From positions 1 to 18,489 of the forward strand of contig JBKPHS010000046.1 in NCBI GenBank assembly GCA_046729975.1: a DNA stretch of 18,489 bases, written 5' to 3'. Both the position numbers and the translations under genes were made by a program. The stretch comes from JBKPHS01 sp046729975 (GTDB taxonomy: Bacteria > Actinomycetota > Thermoleophilia > Solirubrobacterales > Thermoleophilaceae). The notes beneath the pieces were generated by a model. That model did no database searches, was not told where the DNA came from, and was given only the letters and a program-made list of their open reading frames with translations. Shown piece after piece: positions 7,244-15,706 of this stretch. Each line of letters opens with the position of its first letter. The first letter of the stretch is position 1.

Positions 7244-8920
7244 TTAGCCAACCATGTCGCGAGCGGCGGCGCCCGCAGGAATCATCGGGTAGCAGTTCTC
7301 TTCCTTCGACACCTGCACGTCGAGCACGACCGGGCCGTCGGTGTCGAGCGCCGTCTTCATCGCGTCCCCGAGCTCGTCCTTGTGCGTGACGCGCATTCCC
7401 GTCGCGCCGAACGCGTCGGCGAGCTTCACCCAGTCGGGGCTCGTGCCCATGTGGACGTGCGAGTAGCGCTTGTCCCAGAACAGCTCCTGCCACTGCCGGA
7501 CCATGCCCAGATGGCCGTTGTTCATGATGAAGACCTTCACCGGGATCTCCTCGGTCACGCAGGTGGCGAGCTCCTGGCAGGTCATCACGAGCGAGCCGTC
7601 GCCCGCGAGGCAGACCACGGTGTCGTCGGGACGCGCGATCTTCGCCCCCATCGCCGACGGCAGCCCGAAGCCCATCGTCCCGAGGCCGCCCGAGTTGATC
7701 CAGCGCCGCGGGCGGTCGAAGGGGTAGTACTGCGCGCACCACATCTGGTGCTGGCCGACGTCCGAGGTCACGATGGCGTCGCCGCCCGTGACCTCGAACA
7801 TGGTCTCGACCATCAGCTGCGGCTTGATCTCCGAGTCGGTCGAGTCCTCATAGCGCAGCGGATGCTTCTCGCGCCAGCCGGCGATGCGCTGCCACCAGCC
7901 CTCGAGCCGCGCCGGATCGGTCTCCAGCGCGCGGTACTCGCGGGTGAGCTTCGGGAGGATGTTCTTCGCGTCGCCGACGATCGGGATGTGCGCGGGCACG
8001 TTCTTGGAGATCTCGGCCGGGTCGATGTCGATGTGGATGAACTTCGCCCGCGGCGCGAACTCCGCCAGCTTGCCCGTGATCCGGTCGTCGAAGCGGGCGC
8101 CGACGGCGCAGATCAGATCGGCCTCGTCCATCGCGTAGTTCGCGGCGCGCGTGCCGTGCATGCCGAGCATCCCGAGCCACTGCTCGTGCGTACCGGGAAA
8201 GCCGCCGAGGCCCATCAGCGTGCAGGTGACGGGAAAGCGGTCGGCCGTCGCGAGCTCGGTCAGCTCTTTGGCGGCATTAGCGTTGATCACGCCGCCGCCG
8301 GCGTAGATCACGGGACGGCGGGCGTTGGCGAGCGCCTTGGCGGCGAGACGGATCTGCTTGGCGTTGCCCTCGGTGGTCGGCTGGTAGCCGGGCAGGTTCA
8401 CCGAGTCGACGGGCTCGTAATTGATGTCCGCGCGGCTCAGGTCCTGCGGGATGTCGACCAGGACGGGCCCTGGCCGGCCCGTGCGCGCGACATGGAACGC
8501 CTCGTGAATCGCGGCGGGGATCTCGCGCGGGTCCTGGATCATCAACGAGTGCTTGACGATCGGCATCGTGATGCCGGTCACGTCTGCCTCCTGGAAGCCG
8601 TCGGTGCCGAGCAGCTCGGTCCGCACCTGCCCGGTGAGGAAGACGGTCGGGACGGAGTCCATGACGGCGTCGGCGATCGCCGTGACGAGGTTGGTGGCGC
8701 CGGGCCCCGAGGTGGCGAGCGCGACGCCCACGTTGCCCGATGCCTTCGCGTAGCCCTCGGCCGCGTGGCCGGCGCCCTGCTCGTGCCGGCACAGGATGTG
8801 CCGGACGCCGCCGTCGTAGAGCGCGTCGTACGTGGGCAGGTTGGCGCCGCCCGGGATGCCGAACACGTGCTCGACGCCCTCTGCCTTGAGGCACTCGATG
8901 ATGGCGTCCACTGCTCGCAT
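7244..8920 (-). CDS. ilvB: acetolactate synthase large (catalytic) subunit IlvB
   Basis: ThDP-dependent acetohydroxyacid synthase. It condenses two pyruvates, or pyruvate with 2-oxobutyrate, in valine/leucine and isoleucine synthesis. It is 558 aa, the normal length. The N-terminal Pyr domain shows GIPGGANLPTYDAL and the ThDP-activating E47 in CRHEQGAGHAAEGYA. TSGPGATNLVT follows. The central domain at about 185-345 is the FAD-binding region, with GARFDDRITGK. The C-terminal domain has the ThDP/Mg motif GDGSLVMTCQEL (D441) with N468 in MNNGHLGMVRQWQ. The FAD-type AHAS signatures distinguish it from the catabolic ALS form. The ATG at 8920 has a strong AAGGAG upstream. ilvN follows after 68 nt; ilvC and leuA are not seen. 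Confidence 0.96.
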   Translation of the reverse strand: MRAVDAIIECLKAEGVEHVFGIPGGANLPTYDALYDGGVRHILCRHEQGAGHAAEGYAKASGNVGVALATSGPGATNLVTAIADAVMDSVPTVFLTGQVRTELLGTDGFQEADVTGITMPIVKHSLMIQDPREIPAAIHEAFHVARTGRPGPVLVDIPQDLSRADINYEPVDSVNLPGYQPTTEGNAKQIRLAAKALANARRPVIYAGGGVINANAAKELTELATADRFPVTCTLMGLGGFPGTHEQWLGMLGMHGTRAANYAMDEADLICAVGARFDDRITGKLAEFAPRAKFIHIDIDPAEISKNVPAHIPIVGDAKNILPKLTREYRALETDPARLEGWWQRIAGWREKHPLRYEDSTDSEIKPQLMVETMFEVTGGDAIVTSDVGQHQMWCAQYYPFDRPRRWINSGGLGTMGFGLPSAMGAKIARPDDTVVCLAGDGSLVMTCQELATCVTEEIPVKVFIMNNGHLGMVRQWQELFWDKRYSHVHMGTSPDWVKLADAFGATGMRVTHKDELGDAMKTALDTDGPVVLDVQVSKEENCYPMIPAGAAARDMVG

Positions 8921-8929
8921 CCGGGCTAG

Positions 8930-8935
8930 CTCCTT
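8930..8935 (-). promoter_or_regulatory. ribosome binding site of ilvB
   Basis: AAGGAG on the minus strand, 9 nt before the ilvB ATG. It fixes the start choice and is one of the few strong Shine-Dalgarno sequences in the window. Confidence 0.75.
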
Positions 8936-8955
8936 GTGGCGGTTCGGCGAGGGCG

Positions 8956-8973
8956 CGGCCGGCGCAGCGGCCG
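8956..8973 (-). other. GC hairpin in ilvB 5' leader
   Basis: CGGCCG, six bases, CGGCCG: a 6-bp stem with a 6-nt loop. It lies between the stop of the upstream zinc-ribbon gene (9029) and ilvB. No T-run follows, so it is not a standard intrinsic terminator. It could shape the ilvB leader. I see no leader peptide rich in Val, Leu or Ile, and only a weak TAGACT (-10-like) at 8991-8996 as a promoter hint. In DNA this GC-rich such stems arise easily by chance. Confidence 0.3.
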
Positions 8974-9028
8974 GGCCGACGAATCCAGCGAGTCTACCAG
9001 CGGTTTTCGGCTCCCAGACCGGGATTCC

Positions 9029-9295
9029 TCACCGGGCCGCCAGGCCCTCCGGGAAGTCGAGGTCACGCCCGCAGCGCATGCAGACCTGGTCGTGCAGCGG
9101 GACCACGTTCCCGCACTCCGGGCAGCGGCGCTTCGGCTCGAGGCGCTCGTTGCGGTAGAGCAGCGCGGCCAGGGTGCCCAGTCCCGGCAGGACGAAGCCG
9201 ATCAGGAACCAGATGACGAACGAGCTCCCCTTGATCTTCGCGACCGTCGCGGCCGACAGGCCGAAGAAGAACATGATCACGAGGAGCTCGGCCAC
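9029..9295 (-). CDS. small membrane protein with C-terminal zinc ribbon
   Basis: An 88-aa protein of unknown function. Two hydrophobic segments lie at about residues 3-18 and 25-46 (MAELLVIMFFFGLSAATV and VIWFLIGFVLPGLGTLAALL). A short cytoplasmic-looking zinc ribbon follows at about 57-76, with the pairs CPECG and CMRCG. Such a fold binds zinc and may contact protein or nucleic acid at the membrane. The GTG start at 9295 is supported by GAGGGG 5 nt upstream. It follows a 56-aa membrane protein gene after 9 nt, so the two are surely co-transcribed. No substrate or partner can be named. Confidence 0.75.
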   Translation of the reverse strand: MAELLVIMFFFGLSAATVAKIKGSSFVIWFLIGFVLPGLGTLAALLYRNERLEPKRRCPECGNVVPLHDQVCMRCGRDLDFPEGLAAR

Positions 9296-9300
9296 CCTGG

Positions 9301-9306
9301 CCCCTC
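9301..9306 (-). promoter_or_regulatory. ribosome binding site of the zinc-ribbon membrane protein
   Basis: GAGGGG on the minus strand overlaps the TGA stop of the upstream 56-aa gene and lies 5 nt before the GTG start. It supports the GTG start and coupling of the two small genes. Confidence 0.6.
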
Positions 9307-9475
9307 AGAGAACGCGCAGCGCCCACACGATCGCGAGGAGGGCGACGACCACGACGACGATCCACGCGATCGCGCTGACCACGCCCAGGACCACCTTGAA
9401 CAGGATCCAGGCGGCGACCAGGAGGACGATGAGCGCGAGAGCCTTCTTGCCGGCGTCGGAAGCTGCTTCTCTCAT
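9305..9475 (-). CDS. 56-aa small membrane protein
   Basis: A short frame starting ATG AGA GAA GCA and ending in TGA encodes 56 residues. Positive and polar residues are at the N-terminus (MREAASDAGKKA). Then come two hydrophobic stretches at about 13-33 and 36-53, including VSAIAWIVVVVVALLAI. It fits a two-helix membrane peptide with a charged N-terminus. AGGA lies 3 nt before the start, a close but possible ribosome binding site. Evidence that it is real: it fills the space between the GNAT gene (31 nt away) and the zinc-ribbon gene (9 nt), it has an uninterrupted membrane-protein composition, and its stop is embedded in the next gene's ribosome binding site. Function unknown. Confidence 0.65.
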   Translation of the reverse strand: MREAASDAGKKALALIVLLVAAWILFKVVLGVVSAIAWIVVVVVALLAIVWALRVL

Positions 9476-9506
9476 GCGTCCTAGTCTGGCAGAGCCGCTG
9501 GCGAAG

Positions 9507-10460
9507 TCAGAGGAGCTGCGGCGGCCGCGTCGGCAGATAGCGATCGAGCCCGGGCAGCGGCACCGAGCACATCACCCAGCTCGGCCAGAACACGTGGAAG
9601 CCGAGCCCGCGAAGCCGGCGCAGCAGCCACCAGCTGATCGTGGTCGTGTAGACGCTGAGATGGTGGGGCTCCTGCGTCTTGGCCACGCGGTCGAGGGCGG
9701 CGAGCACGACCGGCACGAGCTCCTCGGTGCTCGCCGCGACCGCCGGCCCGATCTCGCCCTCCCCGCTCACCCAGCAGAGCCCGCGCGCCTCGCCGGTCGT
9801 CGAGTCGAGCTGGGCCAGGCAGTTGCGGTCGCCCGCAAAGAACTCGTGCAGCGGGGCGCGCTCGTGGCCGATGGCCGTGGGCTCGAGCCGCTTCCATTCG
9901 ACCACCGCGCGGTCGGCCTTCAGCACGTGCACCGCCGGCTCGGTCGCGTCGATCTCCTGCGAGCGGCGCTCGAGATAGGCCTCGGCGCGATGGCGCATGT
10001 GCCAGTGGCCGGCGATCGGCATCACGCCGAAGCGGCTGTACAGGCTGAGGTCGCGCGGCGCCCCCGCCGCGATCACCACGCGGCCAAGATCGGGCGTGGG
10101 GTCCACGGGCCAGCAGCGTTCGAGTAGGGCACGCCCGATACCGGCGCCCTGGAGATCCGGCCTGACCATGAGCTCGGTCAACTCCTCCATCTGACCGAAG
10201 CGCACGACGCGCGCGTAACCCACCGCGCCTTCGTCGTTCTCGCAGATCCAGTATGCGCCGCCGGGGAGCGACTCGATGAACTCCACGAGCGGGCGGTAGC
10301 GGATCCAGCGCCGGCGGATGTCCTCTTCGGCCGGTCCCGGGCCTGGCGCGACGATGCCCTGGTGTGCGGCCGAGTCGTAGATCGCCCGCTCGGAGAGACC
10401 AAACGTGGTCTTCAGATCGCCGGTCGTTCCCTCTCTGTAGCGCAGGCCGTCCGTGGTCAC
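9507..10460 (-). CDS. GNAT-family N-acetyltransferase, two-domain
   Basis: 317 aa. The N-terminal half (about 5-150) is a GNAT domain. It has strand 4 TELMVRPDLQGAGIG, where QGAGIG (104-109) is the acetyl-CoA pyrophosphate-binding loop, then RALLERC and later LYSRFGVMPI, the usual strand 5-helix 4 region. The C-terminal half (about 190-317) lacks an obvious acetyl-CoA loop. It has the layout of a second, degenerate GNAT-like domain (GLCWVSGEGEIGPAVA, then LSVYTTTISWWLLRRLRGLGFHVF). The substrate is unknown. The GTG start at 10460 has no clear Shine-Dalgarno. It lies 21 nt after the preceding gene and 31 nt before the 56-aa gene. Confidence 0.8.
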   Translation of the reverse strand: MTTDGLRYREGTTGDLKTTFGLSERAIYDSAAHQGIVAPGPGPAEEDIRRRWIRYRPLVEFIESLPGGAYWICENDEGAVGYARVVRFGQMEELTELMVRPDLQGAGIGRALLERCWPVDPTPDLGRVVIAAGAPRDLSLYSRFGVMPIAGHWHMRHRAEAYLERRSQEIDATEPAVHVLKADRAVVEWKRLEPTAIGHERAPLHEFFAGDRNCLAQLDSTTGEARGLCWVSGEGEIGPAVAASTEELVPVVLAALDRVAKTQEPHHLSVYTTTISWWLLRRLRGLGFHVFWPSWVMCSVPLPGLDRYLPTRPPQLL

Positions 10461-10481
10461 GCGGGCGCAGTCTACGCGCGG

Positions 10482-11126
10482 CTACGCGGTCGGCCGCGAC
10501 GCATCCCGCCTCGCCTCGGTGAGCGCGGGGCGCATCTCGGCCGGAAGCCTGCGCCGGAGGCGCCACGCCGCGCCGGCGAACGCGTGATTGGCGACGGTGG
10601 CGAACCCCCGCTCGTCCGTCCGGAGCGCGAGAAGCAGGTGCGCGATGCGGTCGGAGGGCGGCAGGTCGGGGTCCTGAGCGGCCACGCAGAAGCAGTGGAC
10701 CCTACGGCCACCGGGGGCAACCAGGATCGCACCGGCCTCGGCGATCAGCCATGTGCCGAGTCGCCCGCGCTCGAGCGCAAGGCCGGTGCGGCGCTGGAGC
10801 TCGCGCGGCTCATGGCCCAACAGATCGCCGAGCAACCCCTGCGCCAATGGCTCCGCCGCGTCCCCGGGGCTCGCCGCCGGGCGCGCGACGCCAGCGCCGC
10901 GGAACGCGTACAGCTCCGGAATCACCCATGCGTGCACGAACGCGGCGATCGCCACCGGAAACGAGAGCGGCTCGAGTGCCACCAGCGCGGCCCCGGCCGC
11001 GACGAATGGCACCACGTGGAGGACCGTGAAGAAGGTCCAGAGCCGCCCCCGGCGGGCGAGCAGGCCGGCGCTCGCCCGCCTGCGCCACGGAACGGCCGCG
11101 AGCTCCGGCAGCACCGCTGCCGACAT
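10482..11126 (-). CDS. hypothetical two-helix membrane-associated protein
   Basis: 214 aa, not recognised. The N-terminus is Arg-rich (AVPWRRRASAGLLARRGRLW). Two adjacent hydrophobic segments at about 31-50 and 56-74 form a hairpin (FFTVLHVVPFVAAGAALVAL and FPVAIAAFVHAWVIPELY). A soluble domain of about 130 residues follows, with LLGDLLGHEPRELQRRTGL, WLIAEAGAILVAPGGRRVHCFCVAA and ATVANHAFAGAAWRLRRRLP. The ATG at 11126 is chosen because GAGG precedes it, although very closely. An in-frame GTG at 11141 is an alternative, adding five residues. The preceding 74-aa gene ends 29 nt upstream on the same strand. Confidence 0.65.
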   Translation of the reverse strand: MSAAVLPELAAVPWRRRASAGLLARRGRLWTFFTVLHVVPFVAAGAALVALEPLSFPVAIAAFVHAWVIPELYAFRGAGVARPAASPGDAAEPLAQGLLGDLLGHEPRELQRRTGLALERGRLGTWLIAEAGAILVAPGGRRVHCFCVAAQDPDLPPSDRIAHLLLALRTDERGFATVANHAFAGAAWRLRRRLPAEMRPALTEARRDASRPTA

Positions 11127-11155
11127 CGCCTCGCCGGCCACGCCCGCCCCGGGTC

Positions 11156-11380
11156 CTAGCCGCCGGCGATCGGCCGGCGCAGTATCACGAGATCGGCCTC
11201 GCGAGGGAGGTCGGAGACCTGGCTGGCACGGCCTTCGCCTTCGTCCACGACCCCGATGTAGCCCTCGCCGAGCTCGCCCCGGAAGGCCTCCACGGCGGCG
11301 TCGTAGGCGGCCTGGTCCTCGGCGCTCCACTCGGCGAGCGTCGAGTGTCCCCGCGCGTCCATGCGGATGAGTCGCGACAT
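11156..11380 (-). CDS. 74-aa hypothetical protein ending in Gly-Gly
   Basis: A small soluble acidic protein with no cysteines or membrane segments, beginning MSRLIRMDARGHSTLAEW. Predicted order from sequence: a strand at 2-8, a helix at about 20-37 (EDQAAYDAAVEAFRGELG), a strand YIGVVDEG at 41-48, and a strand DLVILRRP at 63-70 followed by the terminal IAGG. The start at ATG 11380 is secured by GAGGAGG 5 nt upstream. A longer frame from 11485 lies antisense-like within the methyltransferase gene and is rejected. It follows the methyltransferase after 10 nt. Size, strand-helix-strand order and the C-terminal diglycine recall beta-grasp sulfur carriers, but I cannot show homology and no E1-like or JAMM gene is nearby. 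Function unknown. Confidence 0.8.
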   Translation of the reverse strand: MSRLIRMDARGHSTLAEWSAEDQAAYDAAVEAFRGELGEGYIGVVDEGEGRASQVSDLPREADLVILRRPIAGG

Positions 11381-11385
11381 CGCTG

Positions 11386-11392
11386 CCTCCTC
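11386..11392 (-). promoter_or_regulatory. strong ribosome binding site of the 74-aa protein
   Basis: GAGGAGG on the minus strand, 5 nt before the ATG and overlapping the TGA of the upstream methyltransferase gene. It decides the start of the small protein and implies active, probably coupled, translation. Confidence 0.85.
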
Positions 11393-11942
11393 AGGTTGCC
11401 TCGTCCCGATCATACGCTCGCCAGGCGAAGAGGTGGCCGATCGCCTCGCCCTGGAGGCGGAGCTCCCGGATCGCCTCTGCGACACCCGGATAGGCGGGCT
11501 CGGCGTAGTCGTGAAAGACGACTACGGCGCCCGGCGCCAGCGCGTCCCGCCAGGCGCGGAGCTCGGCGATCGTCTCCTCTCGCTCGTGCGAGCTGTCCAC
11601 GAACACGAAGTCGGCCGGCGGCGCGTTCGGCGGCGGTCCGGACGCCCCGGGACGGTCGACCAGCCGGATGCGGCGCCGCACGCGGTCCGGGACGAGGCCG
11701 AGGTAACGCTCGCGCTCGGGCCGGGCGACGGGGTCGTAGCTCGTGACCTGCCGCCGGCGGTCGGCGAGGGCGAGCGAGATCGTGGTCCAGGCGGTGCCCG
11801 TGCCCAGCTCGACGGCATTCCTGCGTCCGCGGGCGAGCCGCAGGAGCTGTGCAAGCTCGTCGGCGCGAGTCGCGGAGTCGATGCTGAAGCGGTCGCCGGA
11901 CCGCCGCGCCGCCCGCGCCGCGCGCACGCGGAAGAGCGCCAC
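11391..11942 (-). CDS. class I SAM-dependent methyltransferase
   Basis: 183 aa. A Rossmann-type methyltransferase fold with motif I AVELGTGTAWTT (43-54) for S-adenosylmethionine binding. D70 in TSYDP, at the end of strand 2, is the expected ribose-binding acid. Strand 4 is DFVFVDSSHE (111-120) and strand 5 is AVVVFHDYAEP (139-149). The D(S)SHE and FHDY pattern resembles the caffeoyl-CoA O-methyltransferase-like or Methyltransf_24 group, whose members methylate small molecules or sugars; the substrate cannot be told. The GTG start at 11942 is the only start between an in-frame stop (about 12015) and motif I. No Shine-Dalgarno is visible. It lies 49 nt after gatB and 10 nt before the 74-aa gene. 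Confidence 0.82.
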   Translation of the reverse strand: MALFRVRAARAARRSGDRFSIDSATRADELAQLLRLARGRRNAVELGTGTAWTTISLALADRRRQVTSYDPVARPERERYLGLVPDRVRRRIRLVDRPGASGPPPNAPPADFVFVDSSHEREETIAELRAWRDALAPGAVVVFHDYAEPAYPGVAEAIRELRLQGEAIGHLFAWRAYDRDEAT

Positions 11943-11991
11943 CCGGGGCGGCAGGCGCCGCAGGGTCAGCAGGCCGCGGAGCGAGCCGGCT

Positions 11992-13427
<1,436 letters not shown>

Positions 13428-13440
<13 letters not shown>

Positions 13441-14840
13441 GGGGCCCCCTCGAAGCCGATCGCCTGCTCGAGCGCGTAGGCGGCGTCGAGGATCCTGTTC
13501 TCGCTGAACGCCGGCCCGGCGATCTGGAATCCCACCGGAAGTCCCTGCGAGAGGCCGGCCGGGATCGAGATGGCAGGCAGGCCGGCCAGCGGCATCGGCA
13601 CCGTGTTGTAGTCGGACATGTACATGGCGAGCGGGTCGGCCGTGCGCTCGCCGAGCTTGAAGGCGACCGTCGGCGACGTCGGGCAGATCACGAAGTCAAC
13701 CCGCTCGAAGGCGGTGCGAAAGTCGTCGGCGATCTTCGTGCGCACCCTCTGCGCGCGCCCGTAGTACGCCTCGTAGTAGCCGGAGGAGAGCGCGTAGGTG
13801 CCGAGCATGATGCGGCGCTTGACCTCGGCGCCGAAGCCGTCGTGGCGCGTCTGCTCGTACATCGACAGCAGGTCGCCGTTGCCGCTGCGGAGGCCGTAGC
13901 GCACGCCGTCGTAGCGCGCCAGGTTCGAGCTCGCCTCCGCCGGCGCGAGGACGTAGTAGGCGGCGATGCCGTGGGCCGCGTGCGGCAGGTCGACGCGCTC
14001 CACCAGGCCGCCCAGCTCCTCTATCCGCGCCACCGTGAGGTCGAAGACCTCCAGCACGCCTGGCTCGACCCCCTCGCCGGTCATCTCGGGCGGGACGCCG
14101 AAGCGCAGGCCGTCGAGCCGCTCGGAGCTCGGAAGCTCGACCTCTTCGGGCAGCCCGAGCGAGGTCGAGTCGCAGGGGTCGCGGCCGACCATGTGGCGGA
14201 GCAGCAGCGCGGCGTCTGTCACGTCGCGCGTGAGCGGCCCGCACTGGTCGAGCGACGACGCGAAGGCGATCATGCCGTAGCGCGAGACCGCGCCGTAGGT
14301 GGGCTTCAGGCCGACGATCCCGCAGAGCGATGCGGGCTGGCGGATCGAGCCACCGGTGTCGGTCCCGATCGCCCAGGGGGCGAGCCCGGCCGCGACGGCG
14401 GCCGCCGAGCCTCCCGAGGAGCCGCCGGGGACGCGCTCCGGATCCCACGGGTTCTTAACGGGCCAGAAGCCCGAGTTCTCGTTCGACGAGCCCATCGCGA
14501 ACTCGTCCATGTTGGTCTTGCCGAGGATCGGCGCGCCCGCAGCCTGAAGCTTCCGCACGGCGGTAGCCGTGTAGGGAGGCCGGTAGCCCTCGAGTATCCG
14601 CGAGGCCGCCATGCTCGGCACGTCCTCCACGCAGAAGAGGTCCTTGACGGCCAGCGGCAGGCCGCCGAGCGGCGCGTCGGGCACGAGCTCCGGCGCTTCG
14701 TCCGCTACCCAGAGGAACGCGCCCAGCTCCTCCTCGGCGGCGCGGCCGCGGTAGAGCTTGAACAGCTCGGCCGCCGACAGCTCGCCCGAGCGCACGTGCT
14801 CTGCCGCCTGGACGGCAGTCAGTGCCGCCGGGTCGCTCAT
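13428..14840 (-). CDS. gatA: Asp-tRNA(Asn)/Glu-tRNA(Gln) amidotransferase subunit GatA
   Basis: The glutaminase subunit of GatCAB; an amidase-signature enzyme that releases ammonia from glutamine for GatB. 470 aa, normal length. The Ser-cisSer-Lys triad is visible: K66 in LAVKDLF, S141 in VPGGSSGGSAAA, and S165 in GTDTGGSIRQPA. The 75- and 24-residue spacings match characterised GatA enzymes. GKTNMDEFAMGSSNENS at about 107-123 is typical of true GatA rather than general amidases. Its ATG overlaps the gatC stop (ATGA), and its end overlaps the gatB start, giving a tight gatC-gatA-gatB operon. Confidence 0.97.
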
Positions 14841-15121
14841 CCGCCCGGGCTCGGGACGCGGAAGCCCTCGGGCGTCGCCCCGGGAGCGCCCTCCAGGATC
14901 CGCTCGCGCGGCCAGCTCGGCCGGGGCTCGTCGGCCCGGAGGACGTTCTCGAGCTGCACCACGTGCGACGTGGGCGGCACGCCGTCGAGGTCGAGCTCGC
15001 CGATCTTCTCGATGTAGTCGAGCACCTTCGACAGCTCGCCCGACATGCGCTCCACCTCGTCCTCGCTGAGCCGGAGGCGCGCCAGACGGGCAACGTGCAG
15101 TACCTGTTCGCGATCGATCAT
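14837..15121 (-). CDS. gatC: Asp-tRNA(Asn)/Glu-tRNA(Gln) amidotransferase subunit GatC
   Basis: A small scaffold subunit that wraps around GatA and stabilises the GatA-GatB complex. 94 aa, the normal size. It shows the family start (IDREQVLHVARLARLRLSEDE), the middle helix (LSKVLDYIEKIGELDLDGVPPTSH) and the LRADEP segment. The C-terminal tail is Gly/Pro-rich. The ATG at 15121 lacks a Shine-Dalgarno sequence. A TAGAAT hexamer 10 nt upstream would put a transcription start almost at the ATG, so a leaderless or near-leaderless mRNA is possible. GatCAB implies that Gln-tRNA(Gln) and/or Asn-tRNA(Asn) is made indirectly in this organism. Confidence 0.94.
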   Translation of the reverse strand: MIDREQVLHVARLARLRLSEDEVERMSGELSKVLDYIEKIGELDLDGVPPTSHVVQLENVLRADEPRPSWPRERILEGAPGATPEGFRVPSPGG

Positions 15122-15131
15122 TCGCGATCGG

Positions 15132-15137
15132 ATTCTA
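15132..15137 (-). promoter_or_regulatory. candidate -10 element for the gatCAB operon
   Basis: TAGAAT on the minus strand (one mismatch to TATAAT), in the 48-nt gap between the membrane gene and gatC and 10 nt before the gatC ATG. No convincing -35 is seen at 16-18 nt upstream. If used, the transcript would be nearly leaderless, common in actinobacteria. Confidence 0.35.
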
Positions 15138-15169
15138 GGTTGGCGGGCCGGGTGCCGCCTGCGGCTCGG

Positions 15170-15706
15170 CTAGCCGCTCGGCGCCTGCTCGGCCGGCTGG
15201 CCGACCCGCATGCCGAGCGCGAGGCCCAGCGCCATCACGCCGAGCGCGACGAGCGCCAGTGGGGCTCCGGCCTTGACGGTCGTGGTGGCGTCGAGGCCCG
15301 GCTCCTGCAGCAGGCGGTAGCTCAACAGCACGGCGCCGATCATCGTCGCGGCCACCGCGAGCGCTCCCGCGACCGTGGCCGTGTCCTCCCGGCCGCCGAC
15401 GCTGAGCAGCACTGCGCCAAAGGTGAGCGCCGCCGCGGACAGCAGCACGATTAGGATCAGCCGGTCTATTCCGGCGTCGGCCTGCCAGGCGTTGCGCTCC
15501 TGGCTCTCCGCGAAGGTGCGCGCCTGCTCCTCGACGGAGCGCCGGACCTCACTGCTGCGGTCGCCGCCTCGCTCCTGGGCCGTCTCCTCCACGCGGCGCG
15601 CCTCGTCGCCGAGCTTCGTCGAGTACCAGTCCATCGCCATGAAGAGCAGGAGGGCGGCCGCCGCGAGGATCGCTACGGCCTGTCCCACGCCGAGGCGGCC
15701 ACTCAT
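15170..15706 (-). CDS. four-helix membrane protein with coiled extracellular loop (paralogue B)
   Basis: 178 aa, function unknown. Predicted membrane segments at about 8-25, 82-103, 110-131 and 144-166. Between the first two lies a charged, helical loop of about 55 residues (RRVEETAQERGGDRSSEVRR ...), probably outside the cell. It shares with the upstream gene a WY motif just after helix 1 (FMAMDWYS) and an AWQ....ID..L motif leading into helix 2 (NAWQADAGIDRLILIV), so the two are paralogues. Its ATG overlaps the stop of the upstream gene (ATGA), implying coupled expression and perhaps a heteromer. No enzymatic motif is visible. Confidence 0.78.
   Translation of the reverse strand: MSGRLGVGQAVAILAAAALLLFMAMDWYSTKLGDEARRVEETAQERGGDRSSEVRRSVEEQARTFAESQERNAWQADAGIDRLILIVLLSAAALTFGAVLLSVGGREDTATVAGALAVAATMIGAVLLSYRLLQEPGLDATTTVKAGAPLALVALGVMALGLALGMRVGQPAEQAPSG

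Noticed and set aside
7382..8929. A 515-codon plus-strand frame opposite ilvB
   Set aside because: Arg/Val/Asp-rich antisense shadow of ilvB, which has every AHAS motif and a good RBS.
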